Shown piece by piece: positions 11,301 to 23,116 of a stretch of 64,000 nt of DNA. Source of the stretch: Wolfiporia cocos (taxonomy: Eukaryota; Basidiomycota; Agaricomycetes; Polyporales; Phaeolaceae). Location of the stretch: assembly GCA_029448655.1 (NCBI GenBank), contig JACCLO010000003.1, positions 930,001 through 994,000 on the forward strand. The letters run 5' to 3'. The notes under the pieces are model-generated. The model was not told the DNA's origin and ran no database searches. It saw only the letters and a program-made list of their open reading frames with translations. How positions within the stretch are numbered: the first letter of the stretch is position 1; each line of letters starts with the position of its first letter. Made by a program: the position numbers and the translations under genes.

Positions 11301-13629
11301 TTTCTCGATCACTCCCTGTTTGGGGTAGTGAGAGGACTGGGGAACGTCTGCTCTGGTTGCAGTTCCCTCAGCTTGCTGCTTACGATGGAAGTGTGCATCG
11401 TATTGGATGCCAGGACCCCCTCTTCTAGAGTTGGTCCTTCTACTAGACTGTTCCTGTTTTCTCTAGACTGTGAGCAAGTAATAAGTATTATATTTACATT
11501 CCCATGATCTGCTTGGTTCAGACCGGGGATGGGGTTGATTCAGGACCAGAATGATTCGTCGGTCGTGGGTTGTAATCCTTGGTGGTTCTCATTGAGGTGG
11601 TTCATGGACTGGCATTGTGCCCAGTCATTTGGTGGTCTACTGGTGTGTCTCGTTGGTAGTCCCGGAATGGGTTCATCATGGATCGTCTTGATGTCAAATG
11701 GGTCTGGCTTGTACTGAGCTGGTGAAGTGCGCTGTGGATCTTGCATTAGCAGGGACCAATGCTGCTGGCTGGCCTTGTCATCAGGCTTCAGAGTACTGGT
11801 CAAGTCCGTGTTCTCGAACTAGGTCTTAGGCTTCCTGTTTTGGATAGCTGCCTATCGAGTGGGATTTCCTCTACTGAGGTGGTACAGCCAATGCTTTACT
11901 TGGCACCATTTTCCTCTCGGAGTACTTTCCACACTTCCTCGAAATGTTCTTCCTATGTGCCATTGAGCTGTGACCAGTTGTATTATGCGGTAATTTATGG
12001 TCCGTGAGTGGGTTCGATCTGTCCATGTCATAGTCATTTCGGATTCCTGAATAATCTATTCTGTTTTGAATTACTCAGTACGACTTTTTTATGTTTGAGC
12101 AGCGCAGAATTATTCATCATGCTGCCCCTTTATGTCCTCGCTGATTAAGGCCATTCTGGACATGGTGGGTTGTCTGTATCCCATTGGCTAGTATGTGTGC
12201 TACTGCCGGGATTTAATGTCCCTATGCCTGTAGGCATGGTCATGACCTCCCCGTAGGGTTGGGTCGTTGGCATGCCCGGACCTCCATGTGTCTGGGAGGG
12301 TTGTGCTGGGTGTGTCATAAAAAATCCCACGAGGCCTGTACTGGCTCTCGCTTCATTGGGTTTATGTGTGCCCATGTATGGGATTTTACACGCATCATGA
12401 TGTATGCCCGTGGTTTGGGCTCGTGTGTAAGGTTCCACATGCCCTCTCGTGGGTCATGCTTCATGGATTATGGTTCATAGAGCTCGGGTGAGGCTGCCAT
12501 CATTTTCCTCGTCTGAGTCCTGGTTCATTAGTTGATGTTATCCCTTACTATTGAGGGTTTCATTGGTTTTTGTTTTATAAATATTAAGGCGGGCATGTGC
12601 TCTTTCGCCGTATGGGTATGTATTTTATTAAAAGGGTGGAGCGAATGTTTCATGCTCCAAATAGAAAAAATGAATGTATGAGCAGAATGTTTCTTTGCTC
12701 ATGGGCATTGCCCATGAATAAACTATTTACTGGGTACGGCCAATGGCAGATGTCCGTGTACTTCTTTGGGGATACCGCTGTCCATTTTCCAAAGAGTGGG
12801 GGGTGTACCTTTGTGAACCTGGCTCCTCCACCAATCTCCCCTTAGGGCTGTCGAGTAGACTCTGGGTGGATGAAGTGCATCCAGGCTTCATACTTCTGGG
12901 CCTTTTTTCGGGTCGACTGGTTTCATTGGTTTGGGTTGCGACTGCCGGTGCCAGTCAGGTTTAGATGCTGGTTGTATTGCCGGGGTTTCGTGGTATGGCA
13001 GAATGGGTACTTTGTGGCATCCACGTGCTTGGTGTATCCAGAGAGCTGGGTAGTCCTTCATCCTTGCGTAGTGTAGTGCACTGCTTCCTCTCACTCCACC
13101 GGTCTCCCACCATTGGGTCCTTTGTTTGTGTCCATCTTCTAAGTCTTTGTTTTCATTCCTCCTCTGACTCTGTATATCAGGCTGTGTTCCCCTAGTAGGT
13201 ACATCAGTTTCACAGCTTTGCTAGTCCTTAGCATATCGAGTGCTCGAGGGAGGCACAGCCCCCAAGATGTTCACAGCAGCTTTGGATTTTGTGGCACTGC
13301 CGGAGTGACCGATGTGTTGGGTCCTACTATTTCAGGTGTATCGACTAAGAGTGTTTGTATTCGAGGTTATAGTCCTTGTAGCATACATGATCTGGTAGCT
13401 ACTACATATAGTCATTCAGCATGCTTGGGGACGGCTTTGTTGTCCCAAGCACGGTGAAGTGCGTGGTGGCATAGTGCCGGATACTGCTTCATTGCTGGCC
13501 TTCTTGTGAAGCAGGGAGGTGGGCTGTTCGTGTGACATGTGTAGTCACGTGCATTTTTCCTTTGCTGCCTAGTAGACTGTGTATTGTTTAGACTATGTAG
13601 AGGTTTCCAACTTGTTTGTTTAGATGAGA
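8340..13629 (-). mobile_element. Internal region of element D, copy 2 (non-coding)
   Basis: The part next to the LTR (8340 to about 9640) is homologous to 1-1295 inverted. The whole 5.3 kb lacks protease, reverse transcriptase or integrase motifs in any frame. Short minus-strand frames at 11540-11803, 12145-12438 and 12888-13094 are rich in Pro, Gln, His and Thr and could be gag remnants, but I found no zinc knuckle or capsid signature. The region carries a hAT MITE (10533-11171). The right end and the 5' LTR were not found, so the right boundary is arbitrary. Best read as a LARD-type element or a heavily decayed one. Confidence 0.45.
10533..11171. mobile_element. hAT-type MITE, copy 1
   Basis: 639 bp bounded by an 8-bp target duplication GGTATCAG (10525-10532 and 11172-11179). 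The termini are inverted: TAGTGATGTGCCAGGCC at the left and its complement at the right. The TAGNG start and 8-bp duplication are typical of the hAT superfamily. Subterminal regions are dense in GGCCCGG/CCGGGCC repeats, around a unique AT-richer core (about 10695-11010). No transposase is encoded. A second copy in opposite orientation is at 49127-59616, interrupted by gypsy-2. Confidence 0.88.
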
Positions 13630-13634
13630 CAGTA

Positions 13635-14196
13635 TGTCACAGACTTTCTCTATGCAGGTTTGGACTCCCTCGCTATAGGACGCACGCGCGGCGCTAGGCG
13701 TACGCCGCGCCTCTGCGCTGTAGCCACCTCCGGCGTCTCCCAGTTATTGCAGGTCACCTGGTCGTTTGGTTAGCGCTGTAGGGTAGCGCGCGCCTCAGGT
13801 ACCGTCACATATGGTCACATTGTTACATGTCTCGTTACCTAGCACATGACCCATTAGATAGCGGTGCACAGACCACGTCTTTAGGGCGGTCTCGGTAGTA
13901 TACACAAGCATGTATATAATACGACGAGATGCGGGCTTACACCCCATCTCTCAGATTCTCGACAATGGTGTATCACCCTTTCTCGCTTATAGCTGTGTGA
14001 TCTCCTGGCCCGGGGCCCGTATCTCTCCTACCTTGTCTGTAGGGTTATCAGCTATGTCGGCGTACACTAGGAATGCGGGGATGCCCCATCCGTGTAGCCT
14101 CTGCGCTCACCGCTGGTTGGTGCCTTATGGCCTCGATTGTAGGCCTGTATGGATCCCCCTGAGCCCAGGGGTCGCACAGACAGTGAGTCTGTGTCA
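13635..14196 (+). mobile_element. Solo LTR, family A, copy 2
   Basis: 562 bp, TGTCACAG to CTGTGTCA, target duplication CAGTA at 13630-13634 and 14197-14201. It shares the GGCGTACGCC palindrome and TATATAAT box with the other A copies; the hairpin is at 13926-13950. Confidence 0.88.
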
Positions 14197-14201
14197 CAGT
14201 A

Positions 14202-15170
14202 GACGGGTTTTCTTGAAAAGGAATTTATTCATCTAAACGAGAGTGTATATCTCTGTGACAGGCCTGGGCCTATGGGGTAGGTACTTTCTGGAGTGGCAAT
14301 GTTTAGCCTCACCCCATACTCGTGTGTGTGGCCAGTTATTGGGCGGTAAGGAGAGGTTTGTTGTCCCCGTGTGTTCCAGTGGGGTTCCGAATGTCCAAAA
14401 GGAAATGTCCACTGGGGCTGACCAAGGCCACTTTCAGTGAATACTCAAACAAGTGTGTACATACTGAATTTATTGTACAAAAAAGGTAGCCATGATCTTT
14501 CGGAGTGACCCCCATCCACTGTGGCATTCCAACTAGTGGCTATCGGGGTGGGGCCTACAAACTCTGTTCAATCCACTATAATCTGCACCCATCACTTTTT
14601 GGTGATGTGCCAAGAAATGCCAAGGGGTTTTCTTTCCAAGGCCAGCAAGAAAGTGCAGCCTCTGAATCCTTGTCCAGCCCCAGAGCCAATCCAGGATACC
14701 AGGGGACCGGGATCTATCCGCCTATGTGGTGGGGTGTGTAAAATTCTATATGCAGTGCCAAGTGGCGTAATGTACTGGCCACTGTCTGGGCCCTTCAGTC
14801 TGCTGGTTAGGCACCGGGTTTTATAGTAACCGGAGGGACTGTAATGTCCATACAGTCGGGCCTGTAATGGCCGTAATCTAATCGTTCAGCTCCCTGGTAG
14901 TCTGCCAGCAGGCCCCTTATCATCTTTGATTATTTCACAATGGGTGTGTGGTTATGCTGGTGGGGTTGTAGCCCAAAGCCTTGCCCAGGCATTGTGCGAG
15001 GGTGGCCCAGTAGCTTCAGAGACAATGGTGAGGAGGGGTCCCCTCACACTGCTCGAGGGGATGTATACCACTTTTCCAGCATGGTGAGGGACTTCAATCA
15101 CAGAGATTGATTTGCAAACTGCCCCCTGCAAGCACTGTGCAGCCCCCAACGCGCACACCAACCCGATGTA
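14202..15170. other. Unassigned sequence
   Basis: Several frames of 60-100 codons overlap on both strands (for example 14521-14826 plus and 14952-15161 minus) without recognisable domains. Nothing could be assigned. Confidence 0.3.
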
Positions 15171-15290
15171 TGTAGATTAATCTACCACTGTAATAAAATA
15201 AACTATGAACTGCAGGGATTGAACCCTGAGCCTCAGAGGCTGGAAACATGATGTATAGACAAGCCTACCTCTACACTACTGAGCAATGCA
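15171..15290 (-). repeat. tRNA-derived SINE-like copy
   Basis: On the minus strand a box-A-like segment (15266-15285) is followed by a box-B GGTTCAATCC (15216-15225) inside a good T-arm stem (CAGGG/CCCTG), then a TTTATTACAG run and AGATTAATCT (near 15175). The same order recurs at 46429-47113. The acceptor stem does not pair well, so a functional tRNA gene is unlikely. Confidence 0.42.
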
Positions 15291-15554
15291 TTGGGTTGTG
15301 TACGTTTTAATAGATGTACCAACAATGAGAAATTTTCGATCAACTAAAGCCTGAGGTTAAGTAATTGACTGGCTTTTAAAGATTGGTCAGATAGAGCACT
15401 AGTTACAGTGAAATTACACTACAGTCATAATTCCACATTCCACATGGAGCTACTGAGTTCAAAAGGTGAAAAATTGATCAAATTATTGTGTTGGGACAGA
15501 GTCTTGTGGGGCAGAAAATACTCGATATAAATTCTGTTATCTTAACTTAAAACC

Positions 15555-15690
15555 AGCCTTCATAGTGTAGTGGTTATATTGTGTGTCTATTGCTCATCTT
15601 ATTGTGGTTAGCAGTTTGATTCCAGCTCATGTAGTTTTTAGAAATTTAAGCCGCTTGATCTGCTCAACGCAGATTAATCTGATTTCTCCT
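15555..15690 (+). repeat. tRNA-derived SINE-like copy
   Basis: A box-A-like TAGTGTAGTGGTTA (15563-15576) and box-B-like GTTTGATTCC (15614-15623) are followed by the tail GCAGATTAATCTG around 15669-15681. It is in inverted orientation to the copy at 15171-15290. The acceptor stem is poor. Confidence 0.4.
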
Positions 15691-15702
15691 GCACTAGCGG
15701 AG

Positions 15703-16409
15703 TGTTACGGTTATTTTAATTTTTCGAATATCGACAGAACTCACCACCGGTCGAATACGATACAGGGACTTGTTGCGCAACCAACCCACTGGCTACTCGT
15801 GATCTTACTGGGCGCATCCCCAGTTGTACTAGTCTATAGGGCTTGTTTCATCTGTGACAGATCCAACTCTGCCACCGTTTCGTGTTCATCGTTTATTAGC
15901 TGATAGATGGCGTTCAACCGTCATCATTCCTATCTATCGTCTCAGATATATCACTACATACTTATCAAACGTTTGGGACTATAGCGTAGATAGTAACTGT
16001 GGCATCTGGGACAGACATGACCCCTGAAACCTAACGTAGTATAAAAACTCATGTACTTACCGTCGAGGCTCTTCAGCTCGACCTTGTTGTATAAACAAGA
16101 AGTCTTATACTCGTTCTCAAACATAGGAAACTACGCTCAGTATTTCTCCCTCGAGCAATCGAACGACTAAGTCCTCGAAGTGCACACTGACTTCTCGGAC
16201 TTAGGCGAGTCTTATATTCTATTCGACTCGCACTTGAACAGATTATATCCTCTAACGCGTATTGGACATTAACCGATCTCCTAAGCACTTCACTTAGGAC
16301 CTGAAGGCATCTAACGAGTATTTGCCTTGCATACGGCGACGTGCCTACGTGCAGAAGAACGATCTATATTCGCGACTCGAATATATGAACGGGTATTCGA
16401 CCCGTAACA
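15703..16409 (+). mobile_element. Solo LTR of the gypsy-1 family (LTR1)
   Basis: 707 bp, TGTTACGG to CCGTAACA, with target duplication CGGAG at 15698-15702 and 16410-16414. It is nearly the same length as the 708-bp gypsy-1 LTR, in opposite orientation to gypsy-1. The TATA-like box, the GTCGAG/CTCGAC hairpin and the self-primer segment AGCTCGACCTT (about 16075-16085) are retained. Confidence 0.88.
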
Positions 16410-16526
16410 CGGAGCACATCGGCAACTGCGAAGCACTAACAAAAGGCAGTTGGTAAATTAATGTAAGTGACTGAAACTCTATGCATGGCTTTCTCCTAAT
16501 ATCCGACATTGGAGTACATGGGTGTG

Positions 16527-17585
16527 TGTCACAGATTTATCTGGGATCCTAGCAATTTTCTGCGCATTATAGCAATTTATCCGGAATTACCACATCTAAC
16601 TACAAGTTATCCTGGGGTTATCCCATATTGCCGACATGCTGAGCTAACGCAAGGCATTATCACTTACGTACACCGCCAATGCACTACTAAGCACACATGA
16701 CTAAGCATAACACGCTAGTCAGGACTCATGCGTCATCCAATGTCATAGCTACAGCAGTCCAGGCCCAAGCCCAGACTTATGACCACATAGCAATGTCACC
16801 ATCAGCATAGCTGCAAGGCTCGCCCTGGTAATATGTCACACAATCCAGGCCAAGCTACATCATCGCTGCATCACCCGGTCTAGCTGCAAGGCCAGACCAT
16901 TGCATCATCACCCTTATCTGTAAAGCCTGGGCCTATGATGTCACCAAGCACATCATATGCATGCAACTATGGCACCACCAGCATAATAATAGCTGCAAGG
17001 CATTATTGCTATTGGTCCAGCACTTGTGGACCTTCTCTGGACTCTGGCACAAGCCAAGTCCCAGACTATAGCCTCACAGCCTGGTAGTCCCTGGTCCTCT
17101 AGGCCACCTCATCATAGCTGCAGCCCCCAAGGCTTAGCCAATGGCATTACTGACTCAGCAGCCCGCCTTTTTCAGCCCTTGGACCTGGAAAATAGCCATA
17201 GTCCCTCATTTACCGGATCACCGGTTAACATATACCTGGGCTGCGCCCATTTCTAAGTCAACTGAATGGTGACTCACACTCTCATTACAATTGGTCCAGC
17301 CATTACTGGCCTACCATGGTCATTGTAGAGTAGTGACTTAGCTGGCTGCGCCCTTATGGTGTACAGACCACGTTCCTTTAGGGTAGGCTTACTAGCAATA
17401 GCACGTGCCTTTCCCTGTACATATAAAAGATAAGGGCTAGATGCCCCTAATCTTTGATTCTATTCTTCTTGGCTAGCACCGCAGAAGCACCTCTCACCCT
17501 GCTGTGCTTGACTGGCTTCCTTGTCACCCATTCCTTCCCCTCACCTTAGGACCTAGGCAGTGAGTCCCACAGCTAGTCTGTGTCA
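16527..17585 (+). mobile_element. Solo LTR, family C, older copy
   Basis: 1059 bp, TGTCACAG to CTGTGTCA, target duplication GTGTG at 16522-16526 and 17586-17590. It is diverged from the element 3 LTRs but keeps the start, the end and a hairpin after an ATATAAAAG box near 17420. Confidence 0.75.
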
Positions 17586-17590
17586 GTGTG

Positions 17591-19072
17591 TACTGACATC
17601 AGAATCATTCATGTCCTATTGTGGAGGCCATTGGCTGGGTCAATGTCACATAGAAGCATGAGTGGGCATCCTGGCATGAGAGCCAAATGAGCTAAGGGTG
17701 GAGGTGCAACACACCTGGGGAAACATGGAGTTTTAATATAATTCTCATGCACACGTTGTGGAAGAGAAATTTGACGCTCGTACCGTTTATGCATTTCCTT
17801 TATTTTTCCTCTGATTGTAAAATGTAACTCAATCCCTACCGACTCTACCAGCATTGGAACAATAGCCGGAAGGCAGCGGGAGGTGTGAGATGTAGGCACG
17901 AGGACATAGGACGGCCGATGCCCTGCACTCATTGGGGGCCGAGTCGCGTATGCAAATAGGACGCGGTCATTCTGATTGTCTCGTCGCCGAGCCAATGCTC
18001 ATGTCCAATCATTGTCCGTGGCATCGCGAAGGCATCTGTGCCGGCGATGCGGCTCCCAGAGCAAGTTTTGAGACGTCAGCGTTCTTACTTTTATGGCAAA
18101 ATGTCTACTACATATGGTAATCAGGCGGGGCTTGTTCACGCGTCATACATCATGTTTCGTCTCCTCTGTACTTATAGTTTCGAGCCTCAGCTGCAATGAC
18201 CTCCATCTTTTTCCCCGTTCTCCCATCAGTGTGAAGCAGCGGCATAGCAGTCGCGCACATGGTAAGAGTAGCGAGTGAGTAAGAATATTCGTATAAGTCA
18301 GATAGATAGTGGCCACTTTACATTCAAAACCTTGTTTTGTTAATCTCTCCCCCCACTCTCGCTCCCTCTCGACGACCCAAACGTTCGCTACCTGCCCCCT
18401 TTTTTCCCTCCCACAACGTGATACTTTGTGCATTGTCTCCTGGCTGAAATATGTTGTCTTCAGAAACTTTCATTTTGTTATTTTTACACATTTGCCTGGG
18501 TGTTGCTTCCTACCATGGGGGAGACCCCCATGGACCCTCCTTCTTGGGGGTTGCACCCCTCAATCCCCTGCTTCTGCACCCCCAATCCCCTGCTTTTTTC
18601 AAAACATATATTACACAGTTATTATTTATAAGTAACACTATCAAATGCCATGTGATTTGTGGCATTGCTGCTTCTTCTGTGGCTCAAAGGGAAGAAGGTG
18701 AGCTGTTGCCACAGTGGGAGATGGCAACTGCTTGTGGGATGAATGATCAGAGTCTGAATCAGAAGTCAGGACTGATTCTGGGAGTGTGGAACTGTCTTTA
18801 TTTAGCCTGTCACATATTCTTGGACTAATATATTCGTCTAATTCTTCCAATGTCATGCCAAGCTGCAGCAACCATCGGAGAGAGCTTAGAACCATGTCTT
18901 CAGCTTGCAGGAGTTACTGGAATGCAATCACTGTTGATTATCTTGCTTGAGTGCCTCTGGCATGGAGGTTATCTTATCGGATAGCTTTGCTTTGGCCATT
19001 TTGGGACATGCTCCCATGAGCTCAGCAAGTATCATGCTCTCATCCAATGCAGTGTCATTGCCACAATACCTG
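17591..19072. other. Unassigned sequence
   Basis: A minus-strand frame of 128 codons (17609-17995) and one of 84 codons (18641-18895, acidic and Ser-rich) are the longest. Neither shows a recognisable domain. Probably old repeat-derived sequence. Confidence 0.3.
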
Positions 19073-19580
19073 TGACCCATCCTCTACCAATGCCCTATTA
19101 TTAAATGTCTAACATCCAACATTTAAGTCCCTACATCCCAAGACCATATGGCAACAACCAAACCACAGTACTGGCTTCAAGTGTAGAGGTTGAGCACTGA
19201 GATCTTAGTCTAGCAGTGTTCATGCAAAGCAGAGGTATGGCAGTAAAGAGGGACATGCCCCTAAAGTCACATTGAGAAGTCTGAGGAGTACACCTCAGAC
19301 AACCTAGGTGTATATACATGCAAGCACAATACTTCCTATAGTGTCTACCCTAAACTAACTGGCCTGTGCGCAGCGCTAAGGTAACTATGGATGCTTACAT
19401 AATATTTCACATTACAAACGAGTATCTTATCAGTTACTACTGCGCATCGGATCTAATCTACAGGTCATGTGTGAGGGAGGTGCTTACTGAGTGGTGAGGT
19501 TGCCGGTTTGATTCCCATTAATCCCTCTTGTGGCCAGGGAACCTAAATTTATGATGACTGCACCTAAATCTTTGTCAGTC
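19073..19580 (-). mobile_element. Degenerate solo LTR, family EF
   Basis: On the minus strand a TATA box (TATATA near 19312) is next to a 9-bp hairpin (GTCTGAGG with CCTCAGAC, 19279-19301), as in other EF copies. A box-B-like GGTTTGATTCC near 19505 is also shared. Ends are approximate and no clean target duplication was found. Confidence 0.4.
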
Positions 19581-19636
19581 ATCGATGAATGCGATATCAG
19601 ATTGTGAGGTTTGGATAATGCTGTAACTATTAATGC

Positions 19637-20757
19637 TGTTACAGGTTGTATACCTGTTTGTTATATTTAAGTCTGTGAATATAAGTCTTCAGCCTTAAGT
19701 CAAAAGACTCCAGGGTTTGTTCAATATCCAGTTTTTAGTTCTAGGATATGTGAGTTCTGTGTCCAAGTCAGAGGATGACTTGCCTAAGTCCAAGAAGTCA
19801 GTGTGCACTTTGAGGACTTAGTCTTCAAGGCTTGTGAATATACTGAGTGAAGTTTAGACTATGCTAAGTATATGGGGTCCTATCTGTCCCAGATGTTACT
19901 GCTACTATGTTTGACCTAGTCCAAAATGTTTTAAAAGTATGCAGTGATGTATCTGTAATGATAGATAGGAATGATAAATAAGAATGATGCTGGTGGTCAA
20001 TCCAGCATCTGTCAATCATGAGATAGACATGAAACGGTACTGTGGTTAGATCTGTCAGACTGAAATGGGTTCCAATAAGCTTGTACAACTGGGGTTAGAC
20101 CCAGTAGAGTCATGAGTCTCCAGGGGGGTTGGCTGTGAAACAAGTCCCTGTATCATATTTGCCCAGCAGTGTTATGGATCGAATATCCATTCAGCTAAAT
20201 TAACTAAGTCGAGTTACTCAGTGTATCAAGTAGCGCACTACTTGTCGGGCTCAGCAGAGCCAGAGCATCGATATACAAGCTGTAGGCTTAATTGCTCAAG
20301 CCCTTGAGAACAAGTATAAGATCCTTGTAATTCAACAAGGTCGAGCTGAGGAACTCGACCAGTAGTTACATCAGTTTATATACTACGCTCTTATAACTAG
20401 GGTCATAGTGTCCTTGGTACTACTACCATTAAGTCCATAAGGCTAGCATGCTAACATAATGTTTATGAAGTATTGCAGTTGAGCGCAACAATGACTGAAA
20501 CGTAAGAACCCTGTGGTTAGACACAAGATATCAACTAGAACCTGATACGTCGTAGGACTAAGGGCATAGGGCTGTTGTACATGAAACAAGGGTCTCTGGT
20601 TGAATGGGGATCCCCAGAATGAGGCTTGCGATAAAGCAGTTGAGTGCTAAGTCCCTCTCTCCAGTGAGGCGTCAGTAAAAGATATTTGATAGTCTCTGCA
20701 CAGACCATAACAAGTGGCAAGTTCTGCACGTGTCAAAGAAATTAAATATTCGTAACA
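19637..20757 (-). mobile_element. Degenerate gypsy-1-family LTR, split by an H LTR
   Basis: It begins TGTTACAGG and ends CGTAACA, with near-matching flanks AATGC (19632-19636) and AATGT (20758-20762). The sequence follows the gypsy-1 LTR in the same orientation, but almost every CpG has become TpG or CpA. The H LTR at 20170-20712 interrupts it. Confidence 0.72.
20170..20712 (-). mobile_element. Solo LTR, family H
   Basis: 543 bp, TGTTATGG to CCATAACA, inserted in an older LTR1 copy. The flanks AGCAG and AGTGG are an imperfect duplication. It matches the H LTR whose two parts frame 37268-44469, which is 542 bp once its insertions are removed. Confidence 0.75.
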
Positions 20758-22870
20758 AATGTAGTTTTATAAGTTGTAAATGCAAAATGGAATTACCTAG
20801 CAAGCTCCTCTTCATTGAGAATGTGAAAGAAACACTGCATCGGAGTAATGAGCTGCGACCTCCTTTTGAATCTCAGAGCTTGTTGGGGAAGATGATCTTC
20901 CCCCTTGATTTGGCAATGCTTGTCTTTTGCTTTTGTAGAACTCAGCATGGGCACAGCACTCATTCTGAGTCTGGAAGAATTCTGGAAGAACCTTAGTCAC
21001 CAAGAATATGATCCAGAGATCCAGCCACAGCAGATGCCCAGACTGGAGATATGAGCCAAAGTAATTATTTTTGAGGTGGCCTTGGAAAGACTCCAAAAGA
21101 TTCATAGTTCTAGATACTTGATCAACAGGTAAATTGAGCTGGAATGCAGCCACCTGAGCACCAGCAACAGACAAACTAAGCCAGAAGGACCTAGATTTCA
21201 AGTAAGACTGCAAATAAGCCAGAAAGAGAAGGGTGTCCTTGGCCTGTGACCCCATGAGAGTGTTTCGGTCAAATTGAGCTGTTTTGTAATATTGCACTTC
21301 TTGATTGAAAGCAGCAATGGCATCTTCATAGATATCAATCTCCCTTGGTAGACATAGCAGGAGATGAGCTAAACGCTTCCAAATTTCATCTCATGCAGGT
21401 CCTTTTGGAATGCATGTCACAGAACGCCTCTAGGGGGTCTTGACATCCCTCACTGGCATGAAGAAGCGCCCCTAGGTGTGGGGCTAAGTCTTTATCTTGT
21501 CTGCTTTCCTCTGCATTGCGCCTAGTTATCTTATCAGACCACCTGACCAACTAGATTAGTGCTGTAGGGTAGCGTGCGCCTCAGGTACTCACACCACAGT
21601 CACATGTAGGTACATAGCGCCCTAGTCACATGTCCCACTAGTTACTGCGCACGGACCGGTACTTTAGGGCTAGGCTAGTAGTTACATCACTCATGTATAT
21701 ATGTACGACAAGATGGGGCTTACTCCCCATCTTTTGGATTCTTGACAATAGGCTGAGGCCCCTTTTGATTCTCCTCTCTGTGTGCGACTTGGTCTACTAC
21801 TGCCTCGTCTTGCTTGTCTGGGGAACCCTGCTTAGTAACGTCGACTTAGGAGTAGGCAGCATTTGGAGCACCGACTTATGTCCGACGTCCACCACTGTCT
21901 AGGTAGCTGGTGACTCTGCAGGCTTGTATGGGTCCCTGGCAGGGCTGGTCCCACAGATGTGAGTCGTCTGTGTCAATGCAGTGCAAGTGTTTGTTCAAGC
22001 TGTTGCACCATGCCTGCCACATATGGAATAGACATAGCATCAGGAATATATTCAGCCATTCTTGTGATAGTCCATAGTGCTCCTTCATATCATTATCAGT
22101 CATTCCCACAATTGGATCAAAGGTTTCGCCAAGCTTATTGGTGCCTATACTGTGGCGGAAATGTCCCAGTAGCTCATGCATTAGCTCACTGTTGTAATCA
22201 GCATGGACACTGCTGCTTTTGGTAGATTCATGAGCCGAGAATATGATATGCCCCAGAAGAACCCCATGCTTTAGGTCATCCAGAGCCATCGGTGTAAAGA
22301 GAAGCATTCGAGCACTGCATAAACCAAGGGTGCCATCCAAGAACATCAGCTGGTGGTGACCATGCTTTCAAGCAAGTTGCCACTGTTGTGGAGTGGAATA
22401 ATAATGATTAAGTGGTCGGAAACATTTTGGATATATGGCTGATAATACAGACAAGCTCCCAAGAGCAAGGGGCTGGGTAGCTTGGGGTTATCAACACAAA
22501 ACAATAGATCAAGGTTTGTGTGAACAGCTGAGTGCTGTGGAATGCCAAGTTGCTGGTTCCGTGTATGGTATAGAGACGTTGTTTCATGGTCATTAAGAAC
22601 ATATCGATAGCTGTTGTTGCCATAGTGTATTTGATCTTTGCTTAGGCAATTGAATTTTTTCTGTGAAAGTTCATGGCAGAGCATGTGGATGAGGTTCATG
22701 GTGTATGACTTTCCCAAAAGGGAAAGTGCATATTCCCGGGCTGCAGGATATAGCGGAATTTCTGGATCCTTCACCACCTCTGTTTTGTTAGACATGCAGC
22801 AGAGTGCTTGAGTATGCCATAGATTTCTTTGATGGCCAAAATCTGCTTTGCTGGTTCATGTGCTATTTAG
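20758..22870 (-). pseudogene. MULE-type transposase relic
   Basis: Minus-strand fragments, in order 22870 to 20758, read as one transposase of the kind common in agaricomycetes. The N-terminal part (22346-22795) includes a YGNNSYRYVLNDHET-like segment. It is followed after a frame change by the catalytic core (from 22346 down) with FLDGTLGLCSARMLL, the acidic TDND and a C..H pair (LCLFHMWQAW). The C-terminal part (20812-21297 and upstream) has a YLQSYLKSRSFWLSL-like region and a TMNLLESFQGHLK helix. A frameshift near 22346, stops near 21390 and 22790, and the solo LTR at 21415-21975 break it. It moved DNA by cut-and-paste in the past; it is not functional now. Terminal inverted repeats were not found. 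Confidence 0.65.
21415..21975 (+). mobile_element. Solo LTR, family A, copy 3
   Basis: 561 bp inside the MULE transposase relic, target duplication ATGCA at 21410-21414 and 21976-21980. TATATA near 21697 and a perfect 8-bp hairpin (21711-21732). Confidence 0.88.
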
Positions 22871-23035
22871 GCTTTTGAGTTCAAATAAATATTCACAAAT
22901 TAACCTTTTGGGTCAAATGTTGTGATAACATCAAGCCATGCACAGCACCCAACATCCCTCCAAGGAATATTATGCTGTCTAGAGGGATGCTGGCCTGCTT
23001 TATTGTCAGTCCAACAGGAACACTGATAGAGGCAG
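22871..23035. other. Short unassigned interval
   Basis: AT-rich sequence between the MULE relic and the large nest; no feature seen. Confidence 0.3.
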
Positions 23036-23116
23036 TTCCATGACACAATACTGTCATATACGTACTAATTATTGGCCTAGGGTGGATACAACCTCATATG
23101 CATTATGTTCAGCACA

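Noticed and set aside
12597..12845. Short plus frames in the D interior as genes
   Set aside because: Short, without domains, and inside a repeat that has no coding signature.
7277..13634. Complete D element with both LTRs
   Set aside because: No second D LTR followed by a matching TAGAT duplication could be found to the right.
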